A stretch of 64,000 nucleotides of DNA from Caproicibacterium argilliputei (lineage in GTDB: Bacteria > Bacillota > Clostridia > Oscillospirales > Acutalibacteraceae), in NCBI RefSeq assembly GCF_029211325.2, contig NZ_CP135996.1, positions 496,001 through 560,000 on the forward strand. The letters are read 5' to 3'. Below are positions 1-8,993 of the stretch, in pieces. A program made the position numbers and the translations under genes. Numbering within the stretch: position 1 is the stretch's first letter; each line of letters begins with the position of its first letter. The notes under the pieces are model-generated. The model was not told the DNA's origin, did not search any database, and worked only from the letters and a program-made list of their open reading frames with translations.

Positions 1-1
1 G

Positions 2-34
2 GCGCTGCCGGAAACGTCCGGTGGCTGCGCTTAG
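2..34 (+). CDS. Possible 3' end of an upstream gene
   Basis: From base 2 one frame stays open for ten codons and stops at TAG (32-34). A strong terminator follows at 51-105, which is what the end of an upstream gene would look like. Too little is present to name the protein. Confidence 0.25.
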   Translation, partial: ALPETSGGCA

Positions 35-50
35 CCGCCAGATTTTATGC

Positions 51-105
51 AAAGCAAAACCGCACCTGCTGCTGCAACAAAAGGCAGCGGGTGCGGTTTT
101 GCTTT
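51..105 (+). terminator. Strong intrinsic terminator
   Basis: A 22-bp stem (51-72 with 84-105) has a single G-U mismatch. Its arms carry AAAGCAAAACC and GGTTTTGCTTT, so it has A- and T-rich flanks and could end transcription on either strand. It separates the upstream gene from the kinase promoter. Confidence 0.8.
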
Positions 106-128
106 GCGGAAAGTGTGCGAAAAGGGCT

Positions 129-157
129 GGACGGGGGCGAAAAAGGAGTTTATACTA
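129..157 (+). promoter_or_regulatory. Candidate sigma-A promoter for kdgK
   Basis: TGGACG (129-134) and TATACT (152-157) are separated by 17 bp, about 100 bp upstream of the kinase start. The -35 differs from consensus at two positions. Confidence 0.5.
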
Positions 158-263
158 GGAAAGGTATCCGGCAGAACCAAACAGCTGCCGGAAGATGTTT
201 TGAAAAGCGTGCGCGGCGGTTGAGCGGTGGGCGCAGATGCCATTTGGATTGGGAGGAACAGGG

Positions 264-1289
264 ATGAAACAGGTTTTGACATTTGGAGAAATGCTGATGC
301 GGCTGAAAACGCCGGGTTACAGCCGCATTTTGCAGGCGAACAGCTTTGAAGCCACCTTTGGCGGCGCGGAAATGAATGTGGCGGTTTCACTGGCACAGTT
401 TGGGGATGCGGTCGGCTGTGTGACGAAGCTGCCGCAGAACCCGCTGGGCGACGCGGCGCGCAACACCCTGCGCCGTTACGGCGTGGATACCTCGCGTGTG
501 CTGCGCGGCGGGCCGCGCCTCGGCATTTACTTTTTTGAAAAGGGTACGGATATTCGCCCGACCAATGTCGTTTATGACCGCGCGGGCAGTTCCTTTGCCA
601 CGGCAAGGCGTGCCGAGTTTGACTGGCCCCGGTTGCTGCAGAATGTGGGCTGCTTCTATTTTTCGGGAATCACCGCGGCGGTATCACCGGAGCTGGCAGC
701 GGCGCTGGAGGACGCCCTGCGCTGCTGCCGGGAAAACAATATTCCCGTTGTTTGTGACCTGAACTATCGCGGAAAAATGTGGGCACCGCAGCAGGCGCAG
801 CCGGTCATGAATCGGCTCATGCAGTACGTGACCGTCTGTATTGCCAACGACGAGGATTTTGAGGCGAGTTTGGGCATTGCTGCGTTTGACGGCGATATGA
901 GCCGCGGCATTGAGCAGATTGCGCAATTCCGCAGCTCCATGCAAGAGATTACCAAGCGTTACCCTGCCTGCAAGACGGTGGCAAGCGTGCTGCGCAATAT
1001 TCATTCTGTGGACGAAAGCGAGTGGATGGGCATTCTGCTGCAGGACGGGCAGTTTACGGAAACGGCTGTGCGTAAAATCCATGTGATGGAGGGTGTCGGT
1101 GCCGGGGATGCATTCGGCGCCGGTCTGGTGCACGGACTTCTGCACCGGAAGCAGCCGCAGGAGGTTATCGATTTTGCCTTGAGTGCCAGCGTACTGAAGC
1201 TGATGATTGGCGGCGACCTCAATCTGGTAAAAGAGCAGGAAGTGGCGGCCGTCATGCAGAAAGGTGCAGGTGCAAGGCTCAGCCGCTGA
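264..1289 (+). CDS. kdgK: PfkB-family sugar kinase, probable 2-keto-3-deoxygluconate kinase
   Basis: Predicted to phosphorylate 2-keto-3-deoxygluconate to KDPG in hexuronate breakdown. The 341-residue length fits the ribokinase/PfkB family. The N-terminal substrate signature GGAEMN lies at about residues 33-38, and the C-terminal ATP/catalytic signature GAGDAF lies at about 279-284 with catalytic Asp near 282. The ATG at 264 is chosen over the in-frame ATG at 237 because GGAGG at 252-256 sits at the right distance. The gene is monocistronic, flanked by its own promoter and terminator. The neighbours, a GPH-type sugar transporter and an AraC regulator, suggest a former uronate-use locus. Fructokinase or another ketose kinase is the main alternative, because sugar specificity in this family cannot be read from motifs. 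Confidence 0.82.
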   Translation: MKQVLTFGEMLMRLKTPGYSRILQANSFEATFGGAEMNVAVSLAQFGDAVGCVTKLPQNPLGDAARNTLRRYGVDTSRVLRGGPRLGIYFFEKGTDIRPTNVVYDRAGSSFATARRAEFDWPRLLQNVGCFYFSGITAAVSPELAAALEDALRCCRENNIPVVCDLNYRGKMWAPQQAQPVMNRLMQYVTVCIANDEDFEASLGIAAFDGDMSRGIEQIAQFRSSMQEITKRYPACKTVASVLRNIHSVDESEWMGILLQDGQFTETAVRKIHVMEGVGAGDAFGAGLVHGLLHRKQPQEVIDFALSASVLKLMIGGDLNLVKEQEVAAVMQKGAGARLSR

Positions 1290-1294
1290 AAATG

Positions 1295-1347
1295 AGCAGC
1301 AAAAAACGGAGTATTCGGTAATTTTCCGGATACTCCGTTTTTTGCTG
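1295..1347 (+). terminator. Terminator between kdgK and the convergent transporter
   Basis: Near-perfect stem: GCAAAAAACGGAGTATTCGG pairs with CCGGATACTCCGTTTTTTGC around a short loop. It has A- and T-tracts on both sides, so it probably serves both convergent genes. Confidence 0.8.
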
Positions 1348-1367
1348 TGTCCAAAGAATGGCTGCAA

Positions 1368-2414
1368 TCAGTTTTTCAGTGTTTGTGCTGCGGAAGAGTC
1401 TCCTTTGTGTCTGCCATTTTCCAGGTCATCGATGATTTTGGCGTAGAATTTGTCTAAGTCGAAGAAAATCATGCAAACTACAACCACGATGACCAAAATC
1501 ACCGGAACCACGGTAAATGCAACATTGATGGCAGACAGCGCCTGCGCGGACTGCACTTTGGCGGATGCTTCAAAGCCACCCGCGCTTAAAATCCAGCCCA
1601 GTGCGGCGGTGCCGATGCCGGAGCCAACCTTGGTGCAGAACGAAGAAGCGGCGTTGCCCATGCCGGTGGTACCGAAGCCGTTGAGCCACTGTCCGTATGT
1701 AATGGCATCCTGCAGCAAACCGAACATGGTTGCCGCGCCGCAGCCAAAACCGATACCCTTAATCACGGAGCAGACCACCTGCGCGGTCAGACTGCTGCCG
1801 ACCATCGCGGTGCCCACAAAGCCAACCACCGAAACCACCATGCCGAACAGCATGGTGTAGCGTTTGCTGACTTTTTTCATCAGGAACGGCGTGACGAACA
1901 TGGTGATGATCTGCGCGAGCGACAGTGCATTGGAGATGGGAGCGTAGGTGTTCATATCGTTCATGTTGTACTGTGCAAAGTAAGCGGCGGAGCCGAAGAA
2001 GCACGACATCATGAAATACATGGAGAACAGAACAATGACCATGAGCACCCAGTATTTGTTTTTGAAAAGCCCTTTAACAGATTTGCCGAAGGAAATCTTC
2101 TGTGCGGAGCCGTCCTGTGTGGTGTTTTCAACCACGCGTTCTTTGCAGAAGAAAAAGGTAAAGAAGTTGAGACCGATGGTAATCAGTGACAGAATCACAT
2201 AGGTCTTCGTCCAGCCGGCGGGGTCGTACTGATTGCCGTTGCCGAGGCCGGTGACCATTTTCAGAACAACGGTGTTTACGGTCATGGTACCGGCGGTAGC
2301 CAGCAGCATCCGGAAGTTGCCCAGCAGACCGCGTTCATACTGGTTGGTGGTCATCAGCCCGTTGAGGGAGGCGTACGGCACGTTGATGCCGGTGTAGAAA
2401 ATGGAAGAAACCAT
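1368..2414 (-). pseudogene. GPH-family (glycoside-pentoside-hexuronide) sugar/cation symporter, 5'-truncated
   Basis: The reading frame encodes 348 residues of a GPH/MelB-type membrane symporter. Family members are about 450-480 residues long. The segment begins inside what is normally the region after the third membrane span (YTGINVPYASLNGL matches the conserved cytoplasmic-loop pattern) and continues through the remaining hydrophobic helices to a normal C-terminus. Roughly the first 100 residues are absent. No good ribosome site precedes the ATG at 2414, and the sequence runs directly into the promoter of the divergent AraC gene, so a deletion ending near 2415-2435 is the simplest reading. 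A short protein may still be made but should not transport. Before the loss it probably imported a uronide or glycoside for the neighbouring kinase. Confidence 0.75.
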
Positions 2415-2432
2415 GTTGCCTTAAATATTTTT

Positions 2433-2461
2433 TTCATGTTTTCACGAAAATATGTTATAAT
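2433..2461 (+). promoter_or_regulatory. Promoter of the AraC-type regulator
   Basis: TTCATG (2433-2438, poor -35) and a perfect TATAAT (2456-2461) with a 17-bp spacer. The predicted transcript starts near 2468, which rules out the in-frame ATGs at 2436 and 2460 as starts of the following gene. Confidence 0.55.
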
Positions 2462-2495
2462 GAGCTGTAAATTCTTGCGAACGGAACGCTTTTTT

Positions 2496-3719
2496 GTGAA
2501 TATAGAATATTTGCTGCGGCGCGTTTCGCAGCAGCTGCACACCATTGTGCGGCAGTATGGCAGCCGGGGAGAGCGTGCGCGGTGTATCTGCGAGCGGGTC
2601 GGTTTTCAGGACAGGCTGCATGAGCCTGCCGGTCGTAAAGCTGCGCTGCGTGCCGTCGGCGGGGTTCCGCTGATTTACAGCACTGGCGCGGCCGTTACTT
2701 ACGCGGCAGTGGATGCGGGCAGCAGCTGCCTGCTGATTGGCCCGCTTCAGCTCAGTGATGGGCAGGAAAGCCTTTTTGCGCTGTCTGTGCCGGAAAGTCC
2801 GTCGGCGTGGCTGGAGCAGGTGTACCGCTGCTCGTGCAACGCACTGTTTTGCGAAGTGCTGCTGCTGTATAATTTGTTCCATACGCAGACGATTTCCTCG
2901 CGGGAAATTTTGGCGGTTAATTACGGCGGCGACACGATGCGGGAGGTGCAGAAGGAATTTTCTGAACTGGTCTTTGAACAGCAGGAGACGGGTACGAAGC
3001 ACAACCCTTACGACCAGGAGGTGCGGGAAATGTCCAGCGTGCGCAGCGGCGATATGCAGCGGCTGAAAAAAAGCTGGGCGGAAGATTACGTCGGTAATCT
3101 CGGCGTGCTGGCGAAGAACCGCCTGCGCAGCTTTAAGAATCTGGCGATTGTACTGGTGACGCTTGCAAGCCGCGCGGCTATTGAAGGCGGGATATTGCCG
3201 GAGGATGCGTTTTCTCTGAGTGACAGCTACATTCGGAAGATTGAAGAGCTGCAAAGCCCTGACCTTGTGACACAGGTGGGCAGACAGGCGGAGTATCAAT
3301 ACACCTGCATGGTGCACGCGGTGAAAGAGCGCAAAAAAAATCACGCGCACCGGAAAACTTCCGATCCGCGCGTGGAACAATGCAAGGCTTATATTTACAC
3401 GCATCTGCATGAAAAAATCAGTATTGCGCAAATTGCCGAAAAGCTGCAAATGCACCCTAACTCCTTATCAGCGCTGTTTAAATCCTGCGAAGGAGTGCCG
3501 ATGCGCGACTTCATCTTGGACAAAAAGGTGGACTTGGCAAAAAATCTGCTCATGTATTCTCCATATTCGTTCAGTGAAATTGCCGCTTACCTTGGCTTTT
3601 CCTCGCAAAGTCATTTGGGTACACAGTTTAAAAAACGAACCGGCATAACGCTGCGGCAGTACCGGGCACAGTATCGCGTGCAGGAGTTTTTGGACGGCCA
3701 GCAGGAACATTACCGGTAA
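2496..3719 (+). CDS. AraC-family transcriptional regulator
   Basis: A DNA-binding regulator of about 407 residues. The C-terminal ~100 residues hold two helix-turn-helix motifs of the AraC/XylS type (ISIAQIAEKLQMHPNSLSALFK, then FSEIAAYLGFSSQSHLGTQFKK), ending in the family signature GITLRQYRAQY. The N-terminal ~280 residues are a poorly conserved sensory region without a clear cupin motif. I place the start at GTG 2496, preceded by GGAA, because upstream ATGs overlap the promoter. The gene is divergent from the truncated GPH transporter, which it probably once controlled. Its last 10 bases overlap the convergent merR gene. The inducer is unknown; a uronide or glycoside is an inference from context. 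Confidence 0.8.
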   Translation: MNIEYLLRRVSQQLHTIVRQYGSRGERARCICERVGFQDRLHEPAGRKAALRAVGGVPLIYSTGAAVTYAAVDAGSSCLLIGPLQLSDGQESLFALSVPESPSAWLEQVYRCSCNALFCEVLLLYNLFHTQTISSREILAVNYGGDTMREVQKEFSELVFEQQETGTKHNPYDQEVREMSSVRSGDMQRLKKSWAEDYVGNLGVLAKNRLRSFKNLAIVLVTLASRAAIEGGILPEDAFSLSDSYIRKIEELQSPDLVTQVGRQAEYQYTCMVHAVKERKKNHAHRKTSDPRVEQCKAYIYTHLHEKISIAQIAEKLQMHPNSLSALFKSCEGVPMRDFILDKKVDLAKNLLMYSPYSFSEIAAYLGFSSQSHLGTQFKKRTGITLRQYRAQYRVQEFLDGQQEHYR

Positions 3720-4805
3720 AAGGAAACAAACGCTGCCAGCTCGCCGCTGTGGTTGCCAGTCAGGTCGATGTTTCCGCCGAGTTTCTGCAGCAGTTCGGTG
3801 CGCAGCGCGATGCCGTCTGTCTGAAACAGGTACGCGCGCACTCCCTCACAGCAGTTGTTGATGTTTTTCTGGTAGTTGGAAAAGCGCGGGGCAAATTCCT
3901 GCAGAATCTGCCGCACGGAGCTGCCGTAAAAGCAGGCGGAGGGATGCAGAAACGTCTGATAATTGGCCTTCCAGTCGCGGACAAAGTTTGAATTCTGCAG
4001 GTTGCGGCGGATGGAGGCAATCATCTTTTCTATAAAAGCCGGGTATTCGCTTTCCTTTAGAGCAGCCACTTCTTCAATCAGCTCATCGCGTTGGCTGAAC
4101 AGCATCTGCGTTTCCTTTGGGGAAAGGGTGTACAGGAAGTTGCGCAGCGAGAGCAGCTCGCGGTTCTGGTGGGTGACCATCTGCTTCATCAGGCGGTGCA
4201 GCAGGAAGCGGCGGTATTCTGTCATTTCCAAACCGCGCATGAATGTCCCCCAGAAGTAGGTAACCACCAGTCTGGCGTCCGCCATATCGATAGGTTTATC
4301 TGCGGGGTTCGGCGCAGAGAGGGAAGCGGCGGTATTCTGTCATTTCCAAACCGCGCATGAATGTCCCCCAGAAGTAGGTAACCACCAGTCTGGCGTCCGT
4401 CATATCGATAGGTTTATCTGCGGGGTTCGGCGCAGAGAGGGAAGCGGCGTTAATTTGACCGAGCAGGTCGCTTAGGGCAGACTCCATGTCCAGACTGTCC
4501 AGGATGCTTTCCAAACAGTACCGGCGCTGCTGCAGATCTGCTTCCTGCTCAGAAAGGGCTTTCAGCCTGCGAATCAGGTAGTAATTGGCGGTGTGTGGGT
4601 AAGTCAGCATACTGCGGATATCCTCCACAGAAAGATCCAGCTGGCGCAATTTGCGTACTGCCAGCAGTTTCTGCAAATCCTCTGCAGAAAAGTCCAGATA
4701 GCCGTTTTTGCTTTCAGATGCAGGTGCAAGGATGCCTGCTTGGATATAATAATAGATTGCTTTTTTTGTCAGTCCGGTTTTTTTAACCACTTCATGAATA
4801 CGCAA
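3710..4805 (-). pseudogene. MerR-family regulator split by a tandem duplication
   Basis: The first part (from ATG 4805) has a MerR winged helix: KKTGLTKKAIYYYIQAGIL at residues 9-27, then a dimerisation helix. The frame then runs into a 118-bp direct duplication (4204-4439). Because 118 is not a multiple of three, the frame shifts and the protein ends at about residue 169 with an aberrant tail. The rest of the effector domain continues in another frame from 4285 down to 3710. Removing one repeat copy restores a continuous product of about 325 residues. The N-terminal fragment could still bind DNA as a truncated regulator. It is divergent from the oxidoreductase pseudogene, whose promoter has MerR-type 19-bp spacing. 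Confidence 0.85.
4204..4449. repeat. 118-bp tandem direct duplication inside merR
   Basis: Copy 1 is 4204-4321 and copy 2 is 4322-4439. They differ at one base (GTCCGCCAT versus GTCCGTCAT). The 10-base sequence GGAAGCGGCG stands at the start of each copy and again right after copy 2 (4440-4449). This is the footprint of slippage or unequal recombination between two short direct repeats. Confidence 0.93.
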
Positions 4806-4966
4806 AGCTGCGGCCTCCTTAAAAGAAGTGTTCCCCAGGGGAATGCATTTTGCTCGGATTTCAGGGAATCTTTCATAAAATCATGCTGAAATAGCGCTGA
4901 TAGATATACTATATATGGAATTTTACTGAAAAACAAGTCCCCCCCCCTTTCGTCAAAAATGCAGAC

Positions 4967-4997
4967 TTGACTGTTGCAGCGGGCAATATGTTACGAT
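4967..4997 (+). promoter_or_regulatory. Candidate MerR-type promoter with a 19-bp spacer
   Basis: TTGACT (4967-4972) and TACGAT (4992-4997) are 19 bp apart. MerR-family activators act on promoters with such overlong spacers, and a merR gene is divergent. The intergenic stretch 4806-5062 also contains a run of nine C (4939-4947) but no gene. The pairing of this site with the adjacent regulator is inferred. Confidence 0.5.
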
Positions 4998-5062
4998 TTT
5001 AACAAAAGACAGCAGTCTGTCTTTCAAGAAAGACCAACACACGAAAGAAAGGAAGCAGAATT

Positions 5063-8000
5063 ATGTACGAAAAATTATTTTCGCCGTTTCAGATTCGTGG
5101 TTTGCAGCTGAAAAACCGCATTGTCCTGCCCGCCATGGGGACGAAGCTTTCCGGCAACGGACGTGAAGTGACCGACCGGCTGATTCAGTATCAAGTTGCC
5201 CGTGCAAAAGGGGGAAGCGGACTGAACCTTGTAGAGGTGGCCAGTGTGCACACCCCCAGCGCGCCGCGGCACTTTCTCTCTATCAGTGAGGATTCCTACA
5301 TTCCCGGCCTGCGCCGGTTGACCGACGCCATCCACGCGGCGGGCGGCAAAGCGGGCATCCAGCTTTGGCAGGGCAGCCTGGCAGTCGGCATGGACAAAGC
5401 CGCCATGGTTCTGGTGGCGAGCGATATGCCGGTCAGCCCGGAAATCACGCTGCCCGGCATCACGAAAGAGCAGATTGCGGAAGTCGTGATTTGCTACGGC
5501 AAGGCTGCGCACATAACTACCTGCCGCATTCTTTCCTTTCCGGCGGCATCAACCACCGCACGGACGAGTACGGCGGCAGCTTTGAAAACCGCGCACGCTT
5601 CCCACTGGAGTGTATCCGCGAAATCCGTGCCAACCTGCCGGACACCATGCCGCTGTTTATGCGCATTGACGCACAGGACGATTATCTGGAAAATGGCCTG
5701 ACCATTGAGGATGTCATTGCGTTCTGCAAGCTTGCGCATGAAAATGGTGTGGATGTGCTGGATGTTTCCCGCGGCAATATCCTGACCGCCGGTCTGAAGT
5801 ACGAGGTGCCGCCGGTGGATCTGCCGAAGGGCTTTAATGTGGACAACGCCGCCCGTATCCGCAAGGAAACCGGCGTGCCAACCATCGGCGTTGGACGCAT
5901 TAACGAGCCGAATCTTGCCGAGCAGATTCTGGATGAAGACAAGGTAGACCTGGTCGTGATGGGCCGGGCACAAATCGCGGATCCGGAATTTTGCAACAAG
6001 TGCAAGGCAGGAAAAACAGAGGATATCGACTACTGCGTGGGCTGCAACCAGGGCTGCTACGACGGCTTTGCCGACGAAAATACCCCGTTCATCACCTGCC
6101 TGCGCAACCCTGCGGTCGGCAGGGAGGCGGAGTGCGAGCTGAAACCGACCGAAACGCCGCGCACGGTGCTCATTGCGGGCGGCGGCGCCAAGCTTTCCGG
6201 CAATGTGGTCGTCATCGGCGGCGGCATGGTCGGCATGGAAGTGGCAGAGTACCTGAGCGAGCGCGGCTGCAAAGTGACCGACTTGGAAATGATGAAGGAA
6301 TTCTGCGCGGATTTGGGCGCGCCGCGTAAAATCTTCGTAACGGAAAATATTTTCAAAGACGGTATCAACCCGGTCACGGAAGTGAAAGTGACTGCGATTG
6401 AGCCGGGCAGGGTTGTGGGCGAGAAAGACGGCAAAGCCGTGGAATTCCCCTGTGATTACGCAGTGCTGGCAATCGGGGTGCGCTCTCTGGACAGCAGTGC
6501 GCTGGAGCAGGCATGCTATGACAATGGCGTTGCGTATTTCGCCATCGGCGACGCGGCGAAAGCGCGCAGAGCACTGAACGCAACCCGCGAGGCGTTTGAC
6601 GCGGCGCTGACCTTTGACAAGCCGGAGGTTTACCGCGACGCCTGCAAGCCGAAAAAAGTGGTGTTCCTGACCGGTGCTTCCGGCACAATGGGGCAGGAAA
6701 CCCTGAAGCAGCTGCTGGCGCGCTCCTCGCGCTTCCGTGTGCGGGCGCTGGTGCGGCCGAGCCAGAAAACCGCGCGCTGATGAAAAAGTACAATCACCCT
6801 GCCCTGCAGGTCATCTGGGGCGACCTGACCAGCTATGAGGATATCCTGCGCGGTGTGACTGGTGCAGATTACGTGCTGCACATCGGCGCCATGGTTTCTC
6901 CGGCGGCGGACAAAGACCCGGAGAAAACGCTGTACACCAACATTGGCTCTACGCTGGCCATCATCAAGGCCATCAAGGCGCAGCCCGACCCGGACAAGGT
7001 ACACCTGTGCTACATCGGTACGGTTGCCATGACCGGCAGCCGAATGCCACCGGTGCATTGGGGCCGTGTGGGTGACCCGATGAATCCCTCTATTTTCGAT
7101 TACTACGCGCTTTCCAAGGTGTTCAGCGAGCGCGCGGTTTATGATTCCGGTCTGAAGCACTGGGTTTCTATTCGGCAGACCGGGCAGCACCCGCCGGCCC
7201 AGAGCGCCGGACAGGAGCCAATCATCTTCCATCAGCCGGTGAACAATGTGCTGGAGTGGAGCACCGCGGTGGAGTCCGGCATCTGCATGGCAAATGTGTC
7301 GAGGACTGGGTGCCCGAAAGCTTCTGGTGCAAGGGCTACAACCTTTCCAGCGGCCCGAAGTGGCGCCTGACCTGCTGGGAGTTTTCCAACAAATCCATGG
7401 AGCCGCTCGGCATGAAGTTTGAGGATGTGTTTGACCCGCGCCAAATGTCACGCTTCAACTTCCACGGGCACTACTACACCGATTCGCAGGCACTGGACGA
7501 CATTCTGCATTTCCGCTGCGTCGATTTCGACCAGTACTGGGCCAACGTGAATGCAGAGGTGGAGGCGATGATGGCAAACCCGATGATCCGCGCTATGATG
7601 CCCACGGCAGAGCAGATGAAGCAGGGGAACGCGCAGGTTGCCAAAAAGCCGATGGGCTTCAGCTGGATGTTCGACACAAACCAGGAGGACTGGATTCACG
7701 CGTTCTTCGGCAGTCGCGAGAAGCAGGCAGCTATCCCGAGTTTTGAAGAGGGCTTCAAGCTGTACCATCCGGATGATCAGCACCCGACGTATTTGGACCA
7801 CGGCTACGATGAAAGCAAGCCGCTGGAACAGCTTACCAAGGCAGATTTGGACAAAGCGGCGGCGTTCCGCGGCGGCGAATGCCTGGAGGACAACCACGGC
7901 GATATCTACAAGCCAATCGCATGGAAGTGCGCCGACGGGCATACTTTCCATTCCAGCGTCAACGCGGTGCTCAACGGCGGCCACTGGTGCCCGGAGTGCT

Positions 8001-8161
8001 TGGCGCATGAGTGGAACTACGCAGCCATGGCAAAGGTCAATCCGTTCTATGCGCAGGTTTGGAATCCGCAGCATGACGCGGACGATGATTACTGCATTCC
8101 GATGCAGTACAGCGCATATGACATTACAAAGAAAATCGAAGAGGAATTAAAGGAGAAATAA
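5063..8161 (+). pseudogene. NADH:flavin oxidoreductase (BaiCD/enoate-reductase type) fused to an NAD-dependent epimerase, degraded
   Basis: The N-terminal part matches old-yellow-enzyme-type flavin reductases (MYEKLFSPFQIRGLQLKNRI; NYLPHSFLSGGINHRTDEYG). It is followed by the iron-sulfur cysteines (CVGCNQGC) and a dinucleotide domain. Near 5510 about 17 codons are lost and the frame changes. Near 6183 the first GGG nucleotide motif runs straight into the second (VLIAGGG to VVVIGGG), an in-frame loss of roughly 120 residues. A second domain starting at VVFLTGASGTMG (about 6659) is an extended SDR/epimerase. It is broken by frameshifts near 6757 and near 7302, the latter fitting loss of one G in GTGTGCGAG. 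The C-terminus (frame from 7256) carries a CxxxH...CPxC zinc-ribbon-like segment. Family members reduce 2-enoates, dienoyl-CoAs or bile-acid intermediates. The product is almost certainly inactive. Confidence 0.85.
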
Positions 8162-8163
8162 TC

Positions 8164-8910
8164 ATGTTACTGGACAACAAACTGGCAGTTGTTACCGGCG
8201 GCACACGCGGCATCGGTCTTGCAACCGTACGAGCCTTTCTGGCAGAAGGCGCCACCGTGGTACTGTGCGGTTCCCGGCAGGAAAGCGCAGACCGTGCGGT
8301 GGCAAAGCTCAAAGCGGAAAATCCCGCCGCAAAAGTGGAGGGCATCGCACCGAACCTGACCGACCTTGCAAGCGTGGAGGCTGCGTTTGCGGAAGTGCAG
8401 AAGAAATACGGCACCATCGACATTCTGGTCAATAACGCAGGCGTTTCGGATTCAACACCGACTGCAAAGTACACCGCAGAGCAGATTGATAACGTTCTGG
8501 ATTTAAACGTAAAGGGCGTGATGTACTGCGTGCGCGCCGTGGTGCCCATGATGCAGGCAGCCGGCAAGGGGGTTATTCTGAACACCAGCTCCATGGTTTC
8601 GGTCTGCGGGCAGCCGGGCGGCATTGCTTATCCGGCCAGCAAGTTCGCGGTCAACGGTCTGACGCTTTCTCTGGCGCGGGAGCTTGGCCCCTGCGGTATT
8701 CGTGTCAACGCGGTTGCACCCGGCATTACCGACACGGACATGATGCGCGCGGTGCCTGCGGAGTATATGCAGACCCTGATTGCCACCATTCCGCTGCGCC
8801 GGATCGGCACACCGGAAGACATTGCGAATGCATTTGTATTCCTTGCGAGCGAAAAGGCCAGCTATGTGACAGGCACCGTCCTGCACGTAGACGGCATGGC
8901 AAGAACCTGA
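8164..8910 (+). CDS. Short-chain dehydrogenase/reductase, FabG/BaiA-like
   Basis: A 248-residue classical SDR using NAD(P)H to oxidise or reduce a hydroxyl/keto group. It has TGGTRGIG (11-18, cofactor loop), NNAG (90-93), catalytic Ser at 142/143, and YPASK with Tyr156 and Lys160. The C-terminus ASYVTGTVLHVDGM is typical. It starts two bases after the pseudogene frame ends, with GGAG just upstream, so it was the last gene of the same operon. It is intact even though the gene upstream is broken. The substrate is unknown: a 3-oxoacyl thioester, a hydroxysteroid or a sugar alcohol are all possible. Confidence 0.88.
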   Translation: MLLDNKLAVVTGGTRGIGLATVRAFLAEGATVVLCGSRQESADRAVAKLKAENPAAKVEGIAPNLTDLASVEAAFAEVQKKYGTIDILVNNAGVSDSTPTAKYTAEQIDNVLDLNVKGVMYCVRAVVPMMQAAGKGVILNTSSMVSVCGQPGGIAYPASKFAVNGLTLSLARELGPCGIRVNAVAPGITDTDMMRAVPAEYMQTLIATIPLRRIGTPEDIANAFVFLASEKASYVTGTVLHVDGMART

Positions 8911-8954
8911 AAATTGAAAAGGAACTGACGGTTTCGTCAGACTCCGGCTTTTCG

Positions 8955-8989
8955 GCCGCTGCGGAGAAAAGGCTCTGCGGCGGCTTTTT
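8955..8989 (+). terminator. Terminator after the SDR gene
   Basis: GCCGCTGCGGAG pairs with CTCTGCGGCGGC around an AAAAGG loop and is followed by TTTTT. Confidence 0.85.
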
Positions 8990-8993
8990 GCGT

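Noticed and set aside
4939..4947. Run of nine C between merR and the oxidoreductase as a phase-variation tract
   Set aside because: It lies outside both the coding frames and the promoter core; a length change would have no obvious effect.
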